Source: Platerodrilus igneus
Taxonomy: Eukaryota; Arthropoda; Insecta; Coleoptera; Lycidae
Reading direction: 5' to 3'
Assembly: GCA_036346225.1 (NCBI GenBank)
Contig: JARFIW010000453.1
Coordinates: 8,246,001 to 8,310,000 of the forward strand
Length of the DNA: 64,000 nucleotides
Part shown: in pieces, positions 22,901 through 34,985 of the stretch
Layout: each line of letters begins with the position of its first letter
Position numbering within the stretch: the stretch's first letter is position 1
Program-made: the position numbers and the translations under genes
The notes under the pieces: model-generated
Told to the model about the DNA's origin: nothing
What the model saw: the letters and a program-made list of their open reading frames with translations, nothing else
Database searches by the model: none

Positions 22901-23915
22901 TCACACTTTAGTGATTTTTTAGTCTAAGTAATTTAAAATCGGGATGCCTTTCTGAGACACATTTTAAATTCAGGCAGTGTCTACGCTTTCATAGATGAAG
23001 AATGTTCGTCCTTAAGAATTTTAATTTGTGCAGTGCATTAATGTAGATGGGTACTTTGTATTCAGAATAAGTAAAACTTTAATTCTGTATCTGCACCATA
23101 TTAGGTTAACCTGTATTTCACTAAAATATGGAACTATAAAAGTAGTATAAGACTTTGGAGTGTCCTATTCTTAATTACTCCTTACCGCTCCAACACTTTT
23201 TCGGTAAATTGCATTTAGAGAGTGGGAAATAAAATTAGCCTAAACGTGATTGACCATAAGAAAGTTAGGATGATACATCTGAATTCTGAGCAAATCTCAA
23301 ATCACTCTGAGTAAATCAACCGTAATGAACAGAGAGCTTGATTGCATTTCTATCTAACGTGCTTATAAAATCAATTTGTACCAGAATGCAAATGTGAATA
23401 GGGACGTTTTAAAAATCGCATAAAATAACGAGCATAAAGGCTTGATCAATATGACACCTTCACAAATGCGTGCAACTTAGAGATATCTTATATTTATCTC
23501 CAGTGACAGAATTGTAAATAACGTACATCCATAATACTCAGAAAGTAGTCAACTCAATTAGATGTTTTTAGGGTTTGCGCCGGCCACCTAGTCCTTTGAA
23601 TTCAAAATCCCTTTATGTGGTCTTTTGGCCTTTCTTTAATATACAAGTAAATTACCTATAACTCAATTTATTTAAGCAAACATTTCCGAACTTTTAATAT
23701 AAACACAGTAAACAAATATGTTTTTCAAACTTATTCCAGCATAACATAGACGAAAAGAACTTTTCAGTTGCAATTGTCTCTTCGGCTGATATTAAATTCG
23801 GTCGAATTTAGTGCAACTAAAACAGGAACATTGTTATGGCAAATGTTCTGCTTAATCTATACGTGTAATTTTATGACATACCCTTAGGATGTTGTTCTGG
23901 GTTATTAACTACAGG
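22900..23915 (+). repeat. Diverged dispersed repeat (copy 1; second copy about 37700-38605)
   Basis: The segment around 23540-23910 (TACTCAGAAAG.AGTCAA, TTTAAGCAAA, TATAAACA..GTAAACAAATA, AACTTTTCAGT, GCTGATATT.AATTCGGTCGAAT) aligns with 38205-38605. Weaker similarity continues upstream. It is non-coding. The right end of both copies lies just before another mobile element. Confidence 0.6.
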
Positions 23916-23978
23916 CTAGGAAGCTTAATTTCTATAATAATAATGAATACACAAAAATTATGAACTATCAGACCCCTA

Positions 23979-26920
23979 CCATTAACATCAGTGAAGTTAG
24001 CGGCCGTTACGAAGCGGCCGCTAAATTTGAACACGTCTCCTTTCTGTAGGGCACTGCCCTCTCCATGCATTATAGGATACACCAATTAATCAGTACATTT
24101 TGCACGCTGTTTCAATCTGCTCTATATTCTTTATGGATTATTAATATCCTCTCAATTTTTTAATCACAGAAATACCATTCGGCAATACCTATTTATTACA
24201 ATAAAGGAATAATATCAGCAGAAAGTAATTATTTTATTAAAATTCGTTATTTACTTTGCAGAAAAAAATATTTTAAGCATAAGTACACATAAAGTCCAAC
24301 CTTACAATCAAAAGTTAACTTTTTTTAACATTTTCAAACATATATAAAATAATTTTTGCAAATGAAGCCACACGTTTCTATAACATATTTTGAAGAAACG
24401 TACCTAAGAATTTGCTAACATAATAGCATCTTTTAAATATCCCCCATACATATAAAATTGATCAGTATTACCTTAGGCCCTCTAATACTACATATAATAT
24501 TCCTAAAAACGGATTTAAAAATTTACCCCTTTGCCGAACACTTATATAACACGGTTCAATAGTATTACTAAAAAAAGCTTTTTTGTACCTTACATACGAC
24601 TTCCGCTTTTAAAAAATTTTCAGAAATTAGCTTACTTCCTCCAAAACAAAATATATTTTTCGTAAAAACGGATTTTGGAATATACTATTTCTACCAAACA
24701 GTTATATAACACGGTACAACAGTTTCACTAAAAAAAACATTTTTTTTCAAATCTTCTATACGACCATCGCTCTTTAAAATTTGTCAGTATTAAGCTTGGC
24801 CCACCTACATAACATACATTTTTCTTAAGAACGGATTTTGAAATTTACTACCTCTACCAAACAGTTATATAGCACGGTACAACAGTTTCAGTAAAAAAAC
24901 ATTTTTTAAATATCTTTTATACGAACTTCGCTCATCAAAATCTGTCAGTAATTAGCATAGGCCCACCTATATAACATATATTTCTCGTAAGAACGGATTT
25001 TGAAATTTACTTCTTCTACCAAACAGTCATATAACACGGTACAACAGTTTCACTAAAAAAACATTTTGTTTAATATCTTCTATACGACCTTCGCTCTTCA
25101 AAATCTGCCAGTAATTAGCATAGGCCCACTTACATAACATTTTTTTTTTTGAGACCGGATTTTGAAATTTACTACCTCTACCAAACAGTTATATAACACG
25201 GTACAACAGTTTTACTAAAAAAACATTTTGTTTAATATCTTCCATACGACCTTCGCTCTTCAAAATCTGTCAATCATTACATAGACCAACTTACATAACA
25301 TATATTTTTCTTAAGAACGGATTTTGAAATTTACTACCTCAACCAAACAGTTATATAACACGATACAACAGTTTCACTAAAAAAAACATTTTTTTAATAT
25401 CTTCTATACCATCTTCGCTTTTCAAATTTTGTCAGTAATTAGCATAGCCCTACCTACATAACATATATTTTTCCTACGAACGGATTTTAAAACTGACTAC
25501 CTCTACCAAACAGTTATATAACACGGTACAACGGTTTCACTAAAAGACATTTTTTTAATATCTTCCATACTAACTTCAATTTTTAAAATCTGTCATATTT
25601 GCATAGGCCCACCTACATAACATATGTTTTTCTTAAGAATGGATTTTGAAATTTACTACCTCTACCTAACAGTTATATAACACGGTACAACAGTTTCACG
25701 AAAAGAAAGATTTTATTTAATATCTTCTATACGACTTTCGTTCTTCAAAATCTGTCAGTAATTAGCGTAGGCCCACTTACATAACATAGATTTTTCTCAA
25801 GAACGGATTTTGAAATTTACTACTTCTACCAAAGAGTTATATAACACGGTACAACAGTTTCACTAACAAAAACATTTTTTTAGTGCAACTGTTGTACCGT
25901 ACTTAAGAAAAATCTATGTTATGTAGGTGGGTCTATGCTAATTACCAACAAATTTTGAAGAGCGAAAATTGTATAGAAAATATTTAAAAAATTTTAGTTC
26001 AAACTGTTGTACCGTGTTATATAACTGTTTGGTAGAGGTAGTAAATTTCAAAATCCGTTCTTAAGAAAAATGTATGTTATATAGGTGGGCCTATGCTAAA
26101 TATTAACAAATTTTGAAGAACGACGGTTTTATGGAAGATAAAGAAAATGTTTTTTACTAAAACTGTTGTACCGTGTTGTATAACTGTTTGGTAGAAGTAG
26201 TATATTCAAAATCCGTTCTTAAGAAAAGTATATCATGTTTTGGAGACCTAGGCTAATTGCTATAAATTTTGAAAAGCGGAAGTCGTATGTAAGGTATGAA
26301 AAAAAGCTCTTTTTAGTGATACTATTGAACCGTGTTATATAAGTATTCGGCAGAGGAGGAAATTTTAAAATCCGTTTTTAAGAGTATTATATGTTGTATT
26401 GGACGGCCTAAAGTAGTTACTGATCAATTTTATATATCCACTATGGAGGATATTCAAAAAATGCTGGTATGTTAACAAATTTTTAGGTACGTTTCTTCAA
26501 AATATGGTATATAGAAATGTGTGGCTTCATTTGGAAAAATTATTTTATATATGTTTGGATATGTTAGCAGAAAAGTTAACTTTTGATTGTAATGTTAGAC
26601 CTTATGTGTACTTATGCCTAAAATATTTTTTTTCTGCAAGGTAAATAACGAATTTTAATAAAATAATTACTTTCTGCCGATATTATTCTTTTATTATATA
26701 TAGGAACTGCAGAATGGTATTTCTGTGATTGAAAAATTGAGAGGATATTAATGATCCATAACGAGTATAAAACAGACTGAAATAGCGTGCAATATGTACT
26801 GTTAATAGGTGTAGCCTATAATGCATGGAGAGTGTAGTACACTAGGCCTTACAGAGAGGAAGCGTGCTCAAATTTAGCGGCCACTTCGTAACGGCCGGTA
26901 ACTTCACTGATGTTACCATT
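23979..26920. mobile_element. Foldback element with inverted satellite arms
   Basis: The ends ATTAACATCAGTGAAGTTAG and its complement at about 26890-26915 define a 2.9-kb inverted-repeat element. Each arm has a 550-580-bp outer part and an inner array of 155-165-bp tandem units containing GTTATATAACACGGTACAAC. The array has nine units on the left (near 24541, 24711, 24865, 25027, 25189, 25350, 25513, 25671, 25838) and three in reverse orientation on the right (near 26011, 26170, 26329). The axis is at about 25872. The architecture matches foldback (FB-like) transposons. No transposase is encoded, so it would be nonautonomous. Confidence 0.85.
23997..24027. other. GC-rich subterminal hairpin
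   Basis: TTAGCGGCCG and CGGCCGCTAA form a perfect 10-bp stem with an 8-base loop in otherwise AT-rich DNA, about 20 bp inside the left end of the foldback element. The right end has the equivalent imperfect hairpin at 26875-26901 (TTAGCGGCC ... GGCCGGTAA). Confidence 0.7.
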
Positions 26921-26949
26921 ACAATAATATTGAATTTAAAATGTTTAAG

Positions 26950-28290
26950 CAACTACCTACTCTTTCCTCTTAGCTGTGCTTGTCTATGTTATCTTCATCA
27001 TACGTCCGCAGCACCACATTTCCAAGGTATCTATCTCTTTCCTATTCGCGCCTTCTACTGTTTACGTTTCGCAGACGTACAGTTACGTGGTCCACATATG
27101 CTCTCAGCAACCTTTTCCATGTTTTCATCTTTCCATATTTGATATTTTCAAGCACAGTAGTTGCCTTTTATTATTAAATACAACACGGCCTTATGCTATT
27201 TTTTATTTTATACCTTTGCACTCTCCTATGTTGCGTTATTCGGCTTTCTAGGTATCAAAAATCATTAATCTCTTACAAATTCTCGTTTCCTATTTGAATT
27301 CGGGTTTTTGACATATTTTTTCATCTTTTACATACTAGTATATTAGTTATATTTTTGTTAATTTTCATACCGTATCCCTGTGTTAGTACCGTTCCATTTC
27401 ATTAAGAGCTGTTTCAAACTCTTCCTTGCTAGATCCTAACAGCGATGTATCAAGTAGATATATAAGAATATCAACAGTTTGTACCTGCATAATAGTTCCA
27501 AAAATCTATCTGCACTAGACAGTATTCATTACCTCTTTGATACATAAATTAAAAATTAATGTGAATGACGTACATCCCTGCCTCGTCCTTTACAAATATT
27601 TACCTCTTTCTACGTTTCTGTTCTATTTCCATTCAGCTGTTTGCTCTTCGTGTAAGCTATGTACTATCCGTTTATCCCTACAAATCATTTCAATCTTTTG
27701 AGTATTTCGGATATTTTTTTCCAATTCACATTACCAAATATTCTTTCCAGTTCTGCCAACCCTATATACACGCTTTCTTCCTTTACTGTTGTTTTTACAT
27801 TATCACCCTCAAAGAAAAACTGATTTCTCGTGTTCCCTTGTTTCACCTAAACCCAAACTGACCTTCTCCTAGTATTTCGCCCGTTTTTCCATCTGTCTTC
27901 GTACAATTTTAGTTAATATTTTTGACAAGTGTGCTGTCAAACATATTGTTCCATAATTCTCACATCTATCCACAGCTCTCTTGTTTTGGTATGGTGACTA
28001 TGGTGTTACGTTTGAAATCTTTGGGTATCTTGCATGTCTGATAGATACAGCTGACATGTTGGAAGAGTCGTTCTGTTACTTCTTGCCCAGCAGCTTTTAG
28101 AGCTTTTACTTGCATTTTATCTGTACTCGGCGCCTTATTATTTTTCAGGTATCTTAATGCTAGTTCAACCTCGACGCTAAGAAGGGAATATCCCTAGTCA
28201 TCTGTTTGAATGTCAGTTTCCAGTTGTAGTACTTCTAATTACGGTCCTGCATATAAATTCCCTATATATTCGCGCCATCTATCTACTTTC
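26950..28290 (-). pseudogene. LINE reverse transcriptase relic (antisense)
   Basis: Reading the minus strand downward gives ALRYLKNNKAPSTDKM and PKDFKRNTIVTIPK (28165-27980), then ILGEGQFGFR near 27880. A TTVKEESVYRVG segment follows near 27780, TRQGCTSFTLIFNLCI near 27590-27545, a degraded catalytic box YLLDTSLL near 27450, and DTLEMWCCGRMMKI near 27030. This is the normal order of LINE RT domains 1-7 and the thumb. Stops and frameshifts are frequent, and the YADD box has changed to YLLD, so it is inactive. It belongs to the group of insect LINEs with RQGC..S..LFNLYI and a C-terminal EMWC block. Clade (RTE-like or other) is uncertain. Confidence 0.85.
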
Positions 28291-28299
28291 TACTTTCTT

Positions 28300-29085
28300 A
28301 CTTACTTAAACACTAACTAAGCAAAATAATAGCATAATATAGCAAAGTATTTATTTAGCATGATGTTACTCCATATGTCAATAGAAATTAAACCCGTCAA
28401 GCTCATGGATTTCATAGCTAGGTGGGAAAATTCTATACATTAATCTAATCTAACCTTACCTTACGTTATAGTAATAGATCTGCTTCATTTATTCATTGCT
28501 TGTAATATATAACATATTAATCTTATCTTATGTTATATTTATATATTATACTGTACATTATGTTATATTACTTTACATTACTTTATTAGTATACATTACC
28601 CTACTGTAATATTTACCACCTATATTGAAATATTAGAATAAATAAAAATATAGTTTCTCAACATTTTCCATAATGACTTGTCCCGCTCTGCTGATACAAC
28701 AGCTATACGGCTTCATATTCCTAAAATTCAATTTAATCGATTTGTATGGTTCGTTTGTTTTTCTTATATCCATTTTAGTTTGTATATTTTATGGCTTTGT
28801 ATCCATATAGCAGGAAAAATTATAGGTTTGGTCAGCGCCGCGACTCTGACCTAACCTATCAATTTTTCCTATTATCTAACATAAGTTCAGATAAGTACAA
28901 CTAACCTAACCTAAGTCCAAACAACGTGAACTAACCTAAACCCTCCCCACTCCTCTTTGTCACTACTTTTTAATTGTGCCACCTCTCGCATCCTCCATGT
29001 TGACCTAACCTAAACATTTTAGTTTGAACAATATCAAGCTAACCTAACAGGGAGAGTTTGGAGCTAACGTCGCCCAATTTTATAA
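28300..29085. other. Non-coding, with scattered TAACC-rich sequence
   Basis: Several short runs of CTAACCTAACCTAA occur at 28435-28460, 28850-28960 and 29000-29050. They resemble the insect telomere repeat TTAGG read from the other strand, but are too short and irregular to call telomeric. Nothing else is recognisable. Confidence 0.5.
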
Positions 29086-29086
29086 T

Positions 29087-29398
29087 TATATACATACGAC
29101 ATACTTCCAACACACATCCGGCATACATCCGACATACGTCCGACACACATCCAACGTACATCCGACATTCATCCGACGTACATCCGACATATGTCCGACA
29201 TACATCCGACATACGTTCGATATAAGTCCGACATGCGTCCGACATACGTCCGACATACATCCGACGTACATTCGACATACTTCCGACTTACATCCGACAT
29301 ACGTCCAATATACGTCCATCATAACTCAGACATACGTCCGGCATACCTCCAACATACATCCGACATACATCCGACATATGTCCGACATATGTCTAACA
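29087..29398. repeat. 11-bp minisatellite, unit CCGACATACRT
   Basis: About 28 imperfect units in a row. Because 11 is not a multiple of three, every frame cycles through an 11-residue repeat (for example MSDVCRTYVGC on the minus strand). Stops are rare, giving open frames on both strands at 29039-29430. I do not consider these coding. Confidence 0.95.
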
Positions 29399-29399
29399 T

Positions 29400-30095
29400 A
29401 GTAAAGTTTATAGGGAGATATATTTTTTAAAGTGATATCATGTGCCGCTAAATGAGCTGTAGTCACTCCAGTAAACACTATTTAGTAATAAGTCGGTTAT
29501 ATTTGCAAATCAAAAACTTGATATACTGCAGATATCCAATTACTCGCTAGAAAAGGATGTAGAAGATTAAGGCGTGGACGTAAATTTAAAAATAAAATTA
29601 AAGCGGTTAAGTTACAACAAACAGTAAACCTAAAAAATTTGCAGGTGTGTGGTGCTGTTTCGACTCGGTGGAGTGGAGAATGCAAATAAAGATGCATAAT
29701 ATTTGTTAGATGATTTTCCTAAAAAAAAAATTACAATTGTAATAGGTATCACCATGCGGAATGAGCACACAATGCTTCCTAAGTAGTCAAAAATAATACT
29801 AAAACGCAGATCCACGCTTTATATCCTGGCCCCATAACCGAGCAAACGTCTAATTTTTATACACTTATATTCTTTTGTTGGAAGATGAAAAATTATGCTT
29901 CCGAAATGCATCTATGTACTCGAAGTAGCAGCGAGGACACAGCTGATTGTTACTTTTGTAGTACTTGCAGCAGTAAATCAAGGTGATCGACTTAAGTAAG
30001 TGCAGCTATTACATATTTTTATTGTATTAAGAATGGATTTATTTAAAAATGGAGTAAGTTCACTTTAGTAGTGGTACAAATTTAAGCCGCTAAAG

Positions 30096-30097
<2 letters not shown>
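29400..30097. other. No recognisable feature
   Basis: Short open frames at 29497-29697 and 29630-29815 (minus) match nothing known to me. Confidence 0.4.

Positions 30098-30130
<33 letters not shown>
30098..30130. repeat. (TA)n microsatellite
   Basis: A TA tract. It is followed by non-coding sequence to about 31780 in which I recognise no gene. Confidence 0.9.
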
Positions 30131-30131
<1 letters not shown>

Positions 30132-31794
30132 GCTCAAAATATGATAAACACCTAGGAAAAAAAATTGTTGAAGTCCTCAAACTTGTAGATAGTATAGGAT
30201 AAATTAATACACACACAAAATGGAAAATTTCTTGTTAAGACATAGACATGTGTAGGAGTTTTAATAGTTATTTATGTGGGGCGTTCTAGAAAAATCGTAC
30301 CTGCAAGATTTGGCGTTAAAGTTAAAACAATATACCCAAAGTTGTGTATATTTTTGTTTGTAACTTGTATTGCAACGATGTGTTTAATTTTTAAAAAGTA
30401 CGTTTTAACCGATGCAATCATAATGAATAATTTTTAACGTTTGTTTACCAGGTTTAATATATTTAACTAACATGCATTTATATAAATACTTAGCGCTTGA
30501 ATCTGGACTTGTATTTGTGCTATAGAATTTTGGGGTATGTAATTGCTGCCAACATATTTGATAATGTTTGATATATTTATGTTTCATTTGACATTTTTAT
30601 CATGTGTAATTGTTCTATTTCAACATATTAATCACATTTACAACTGCACCACTCATATCTTGGTTTAAATATAATTATATGTTTGTTGTTTTGTTTATCC
30701 TATTATCTAACCGATGTTCCTATATAATTAACTAGTATTTAACGTTTGTGACAATTGTTGTGATGTAATTAAATTGAACCTCTGGTATGACCGACCATCT
30801 TCGTGCCTTTCGCGTTTGCATTTATGACTATGTTGGAAATAGTCTATTTAATAATAAGCGCCTTTTTAACCATGCGTAATCATACTATAAATTTATTTCA
30901 ACAATTCATGTCATCTTGTCAAGGTACTTGTAGTGGTACCCTTTTGCAAATAATAGGACGTCGGCTAGCCTTTGTGAAATATTTTGTAACATGGGCTGGA
31001 AACTGTTAATGTATATATGTGGGCGCGTGTTCGAGCCTTGTTGAATATTACTAACATTTTATGTCCGTGCGTGGAGGAACATTGGTAATCAAGGTGCAGA
31101 TCAACTTCCTGGTGTCCTCCCTCTTCAACTTTAGCTGGGTAGTATTGGCCTAGCCGATCTCAGTACCTACCAGAAAAGACTAGCTGGTTTACACTAACGT
31201 TTTTTTAGTTGTCATGTGTGGTATGTCTGGGTAACAGTTGACATCCTGTCAATTTCAGTGTTGGTGATCTTGGTACTTTTACGTTACCTTGTCAAGATGT
31301 GCCAAATGCAGTTGAAAGTGTGAAGGCAGTTTGGGGTTTTCTCTGCCGTGCTCTATCTCTAATTGCCCAGGTTGAGTACAGCACTGTTAGCTTAAAATGT
31401 CATTTTTCTATGCTTTCATGCCAATGACCTATTTAGTGTTTATTGTTTTGATTAAAAGTCAAGTTAGGTAAATTCTGTAGGTTTATTTCAAACCTTCCGC
31501 CTTGACGCCATCTTCCCAGTATGAATTTGGGTTACATTATAATAACACGACGTAACACTCGTCGAGTCACTGCCACTAGATGTTAGATCATGGAGCCCGG
31601 TGTACCGTTTATAGAGGGCGTTTGGGTCGGTTACACTACAAGGTTAAGCTTTTATATGGTTTTGTGTATATAGTAGCTGTAAGTTTCTACCCTCTACCAT
31701 TCCCAATCGTAGTATCCTACCCTTTTATTCAGGCAAGCATTGTGCTACCTCTATGTCGTGTCTGCTGGGCAATTACAATGTTCTTATAGGAAAA

Positions 31795-31855
31795 CATCCA
31801 CCCATCCGACCACCTATCCGCTCGTTCATCCACCCGCTCGCCCGCCCGTACGCCT
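31795..31855. repeat. Low-complexity CATCC/CGCC-rich stretch
   Basis: Short repeats of CCACCCATCCGACCACC and CGCTCGCCCGCCCG type. It is GC-rich compared with its surroundings. Confidence 0.7.
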
Positions 31856-31959
31856 ACTCTGTTTTTGTTGACTGATGCAGACGTATAGACCGTACCGTTT
31901 TAAGAATTACGTGACAAAGTGGTACTCGTTAAAAAACATAGGCAGGGTAAGCCTATATA

Positions 31960-32165
31960 AAATTTGGGGTTAGGTGCACTTAAATTAATCTCTAAAAATA
32001 GAAACTCTAAGCCGTTTCTTACACACGCTGAAATTTTATCATATTTAAATGCGCACTTAAGTTAGTTTTTAAATTAAAATGGCACCCGCAATCCATTTCT
32101 TAATCGGTCTGAAATTTTTTCATATTTAAATGCACTTTTAAGTTAATCTTTAAATTAAAATGGAA
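31960..32165 (+). repeat. Two direct copies of a roughly 100-bp sequence
   Basis: TTTTATCATATTTAAATGCG followed by CACTTAAGTTAGTTTTTAAA is repeated as TTTTTTCATATTTAAATGCA followed by CTTTTAAGTTAATCTTTAAA. Both copies continue into TTAAAATGG. Confidence 0.75.
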
Positions 32166-32218
32166 TCTGTGCATTAAAATATAATAATACGAGATGCTGC
32201 TGGTAATAATTTCGAATG

Positions 32219-32285
32219 ACTCGACGTGTAGTGGTTAAGTTGCATGCGGACAACACGGGTTTGAATCCCGCTACAAATAAAATTC
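32219..32285 (+). repeat. tRNA-derived SINE head or tRNA pseudogene
   Basis: TGTAGTGGTTAAG (A-box-like, about 32227-32239) and GGGTTTGAATCCC (B-box-like with one change, about 32258-32270) are spaced as in tRNA promoters. The acceptor stem does not pair and no anticodon arm is clear, so a functional tRNA is unlikely. Confidence 0.5.
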
Positions 32286-32296
32286 TTTTCTCTAAA

Positions 32297-32505
32297 TGGA
32301 GGTGGAGTTATAGATGCCGGACGGCGGAGGCATGTGGAGGTGAAGAGATATGGAGGTGGAGGAATGTGGAGGTGGAGAGATGTGGAGGTGGGAGCGCATG
32401 AAGGGAAGGGATATTAGGGGGAGGTGGCGGGATGTGGAGGTGGAGGTGAAGGGATGTAGAGGTGTAGGTGAAGCATGATAGAGGAGAGCGGAGGTGGGTG
32501 GAGGT
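32297..32505 (+). repeat. G-rich GGAGGTG minisatellite
   Basis: Degenerate repeats of TGTGGAGGTGGAG with strong strand asymmetry (almost no C on the plus strand). It lies directly after the tRNA-like segment and may be its variable tail. Confidence 0.85.
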
Positions 32506-32608
32506 TGCACCAGAACCGATGTTCTTCGTCTACTAAGATTTGTAATTTCCCAATAAAAGAAACTATTTGAGATTGAGAGTTAATTGTTTTTGAGCTAGAT
32601 TGTGAAGT

Positions 32609-32926
32609 TTATTCAAGCATTTTACTGTAAGATTCAGTGGGTGTTAAGCGCACCATAATCCAGCTACCGATAAGAACAAACTCTAAGAGGTTTATCGAAA
32701 CACCAAGACCTGATTTCTTACCTATGATATGAACTGCTAGTACTATGGTAACAATAAAACTCCAGCAAAATGTGACATATACATGGACAACATATAATAA
32801 AGGTATATACATAAAAGGATTCCAAAGTATACAATCACTCAAATAGTTATGCAGTTCATCAACCATGCAAACAAATTGTTTATAGCAAATTATCGAGAAT
32901 ACGATTAAGTTTTTAAAAATACACAT
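32609..32926 (-). CDS. Unassigned multi-membrane-segment open frame (possible exon)
   Basis: A 105-codon minus-strand frame with three hydrophobic stretches (around FSIICYKQFVCMV, FMYIPLLYVVHVYVTFCWSF with IVTIVLAVHI, and LLEFVLIGSWIMV) and the ending RLTPTESYSKMLE. The arrangement is reminiscent of an exon of an insect chemoreceptor, but no diagnostic motif is present and I found no convincing splice sites. It may be a relic or chance. I report it only because it is longer and more membrane-like than neighbouring random frames. Confidence 0.2.
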   Translation of the reverse strand: MCIFKNLIVFSIICYKQFVCMVDELHNYLSDCILWNPFMYIPLLYVVHVYVTFCWSFIVTIVLAVHIIGKKSGLGVSINLLEFVLIGSWIMVRLTPTESYSKMLE

Positions 32927-33639
32927 ATATTCACAAGATAAAATTTTTTAGATACTATACCTCTAACCACCTAGCTACAGTTACCTTTCTAACGTAATAG
33001 TTTAAGCATCCAATGCAAATTTAAGTAGATCGACATACAAACTTACACCGTGATTAAGCTAGTTTTTGATCACGGTGTTGGAAAACATATTAAACCCACC
33101 AAGCAGGCATTCTGCACTTACTCGATACGCTTTTGTTTATTTACTTACTGACACGATCAAACATTTATTAAGTTTTAGTTGTTTATTTTTAGAAAGGGCG
33201 CGTATATCTTGACAGATACTACTGACGGCGCTCCAAAGAGTTAGGAAATTATATAATCTAGATCTTCCATTCAAACAGTTCAACCAACCGCACCTACTTC
33301 AAAAGCATGCAACACAATTTCCTCTTAATCTTTCATACAGATCTCTACATGTACTACGACTTTATTTAGACTCTTATCTATTGTATGCACATTGTATGAC
33401 AAAAAGTACAATGAGATTTAGCTGAGGTACTTAACAATTCTTACAGTTACCATTGTGGTTTATTTTTAAATTTACACACCGTATCCTTGTTTATTCTGGA
33501 ATACTATCTCTTGTCTAAATCGTAAAAATAGAGTTCTCGAATTTGGATAATGTTCATTTTGCAAGCATTACGAGTGTCGGTCAAAATATTCCTAGTATTT
33601 CGTTGTAATTCTGTATTACCCCAATATAGGTATGTCTAT

Positions 33640-34985
33640 ACTTAATCGCCTTCAAAGTAGGCTCCTTCAGAACACGCACATTTGCTCCGCTGCTCCTACC
33701 ATTGCTGGTAACAACGATAAAAATTCTGTTTTAGTATCTATCTTCCGAAGTTCAGCCCAAGTGTGGTTTTGATGTCTTATATGGAGACGATTTTGGTCTT
33801 GAGGAAGAGCCGGAAATCGTGTGGTACTAAATTCGATGAGTAGGGAGGCTTGTGGATGGTAGGATGTTATATTCTGCAATCCATCCCGGCACAACAATCG
33901 AGGTGGGGGGAGAATTTTCGTGATGCGGTAACCATCCTCCTAGCTATTTGGTGGAACGTTTTCTTCTAATGACATCGCTTAGCTTTTTCAAAACTTGCTC
34001 GTAAAGAGGACGTTAACAGTTATTCCAGGTAATACAAATTCCTTACGCACCATACTTTTATTAACTAATAACGGAATGAGCACTTCACTTTTATTTAGAT
34101 TTGACATGACGTGATTTCTGTCGTCGAGGAGAAAACGTTGTGTGCCATTTTGATGACTGCATCTTAATCTCCAGTAGTAAGCGCACTCACAAGTCTGATT
34201 ACCACTAACGATTGTCTCAAGAAACATCAATTTCTCTGTGTTTTTTTCAAAACATTTGACCCAAGTCAACTGCCGAGTGTCCATTTAATTCGGACTCAGC
34301 AGCTGCGGGACAAACTTTGCACTCACGCATCTTCAAATTACCTGGCAAGTTTGCGCGAATCGATCCATGGGAGATCACCTTACATGTTATTTTCCAATGC
34401 TCCACCCAAATGTACTACATTGGCCAGGAAGCAAGTTTTTTTACCTGGAAAATTTGGAATTTTGCAGAACCCTTGCTGTTCCAAGCAAGGTAGGTATCTT
34501 TAACGTACGTGACAACATTCACACATGGGACCTCCATTTTACCTCTCATCCGAACAAGAGTGTATTTTTGTGAAAAATGCTCGTCTAACATTTTTCAAGC
34601 GGACCGTGTCGGAATTCGAACCCGGGACCTTGGGCGTAGTACTCACACACATACTACTACGCTACGGAGCCGTTCATGAGAGATCACCGCTTCTTGTACC
34701 AACTCGTCAACGGCCATTTTTCGGTCTGATTTGATTAACTGTGTCGCTTGTTCAATAATTTTTTCGTTTCTGGTGGTTGAAGGTCTCCCACTGCGTGTAT
34801 CGTCTTCTAGCGATCCATGTCCATCCCAAAATCTTGAAAACCACTCGTAAATAGCTGTGTTCTTTAAAGAATTGTCACCATAAGCTGTTTATAGGGTTAA
34901 CAGTCTCTGAAGCAGATTGCCCCAATCTACATATGAACTTGATGATCGCCGTTGGTTTGAACTTCAAAAGTGCACCAACTGATCA
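33640..34985 (-). pseudogene. Mariner transposase pseudogene
   Basis: In order on the minus strand: an HTH region with TAYGDNSLKNTAIYEWFSRF, DDTRSGRPSTTRNEK and DRKMAVDELVQ (34900-34700); then, after the SINE, a CAKFVP-like segment. The first catalytic block follows as ETIVSGNQTC (normally T/SGDETW, so the catalytic Asp has become Asn), then KEFVLPG, PPYSSNLVPHDFRLF and the ending SEGAYFEGD near 33660. Stops and frameshifts occur throughout. The normal domain order and both terminal inverted repeats are kept. Confidence 0.85.
34380..34674 (-). mobile_element. tRNA-derived SINE inserted in the mariner
   Basis: The minus strand begins GGCTCCGTAGCGTAGTAGTA (A box about 34653-34665). The B box GGTTCGAATTC follows at 34612-34622, then a 230-bp body. 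It is flanked by CATGGGAGATCACC (34366-34379) and CATGAGAGATCACC (34675-34688), a 14-bp target-site duplication with one mismatch. Removing the insert and one duplicate restores continuity of the mariner frame, which confirms the borders. Confidence 0.8.

Noticed and set aside
28430..29050. Possible interstitial telomere sequence (TAACC/TTAGG)
   Set aside because: Only two or three consecutive units in scattered places. Such strings are frequent by chance in AT-rich insect DNA.
29039..29430. Repetitive cysteine-rich proteins (MSDVCRTYVGC repeats)
   Set aside because: An 11-bp DNA repeat makes every frame open and periodic, and the opposite strand is equally open. No start context or splice signal is present.
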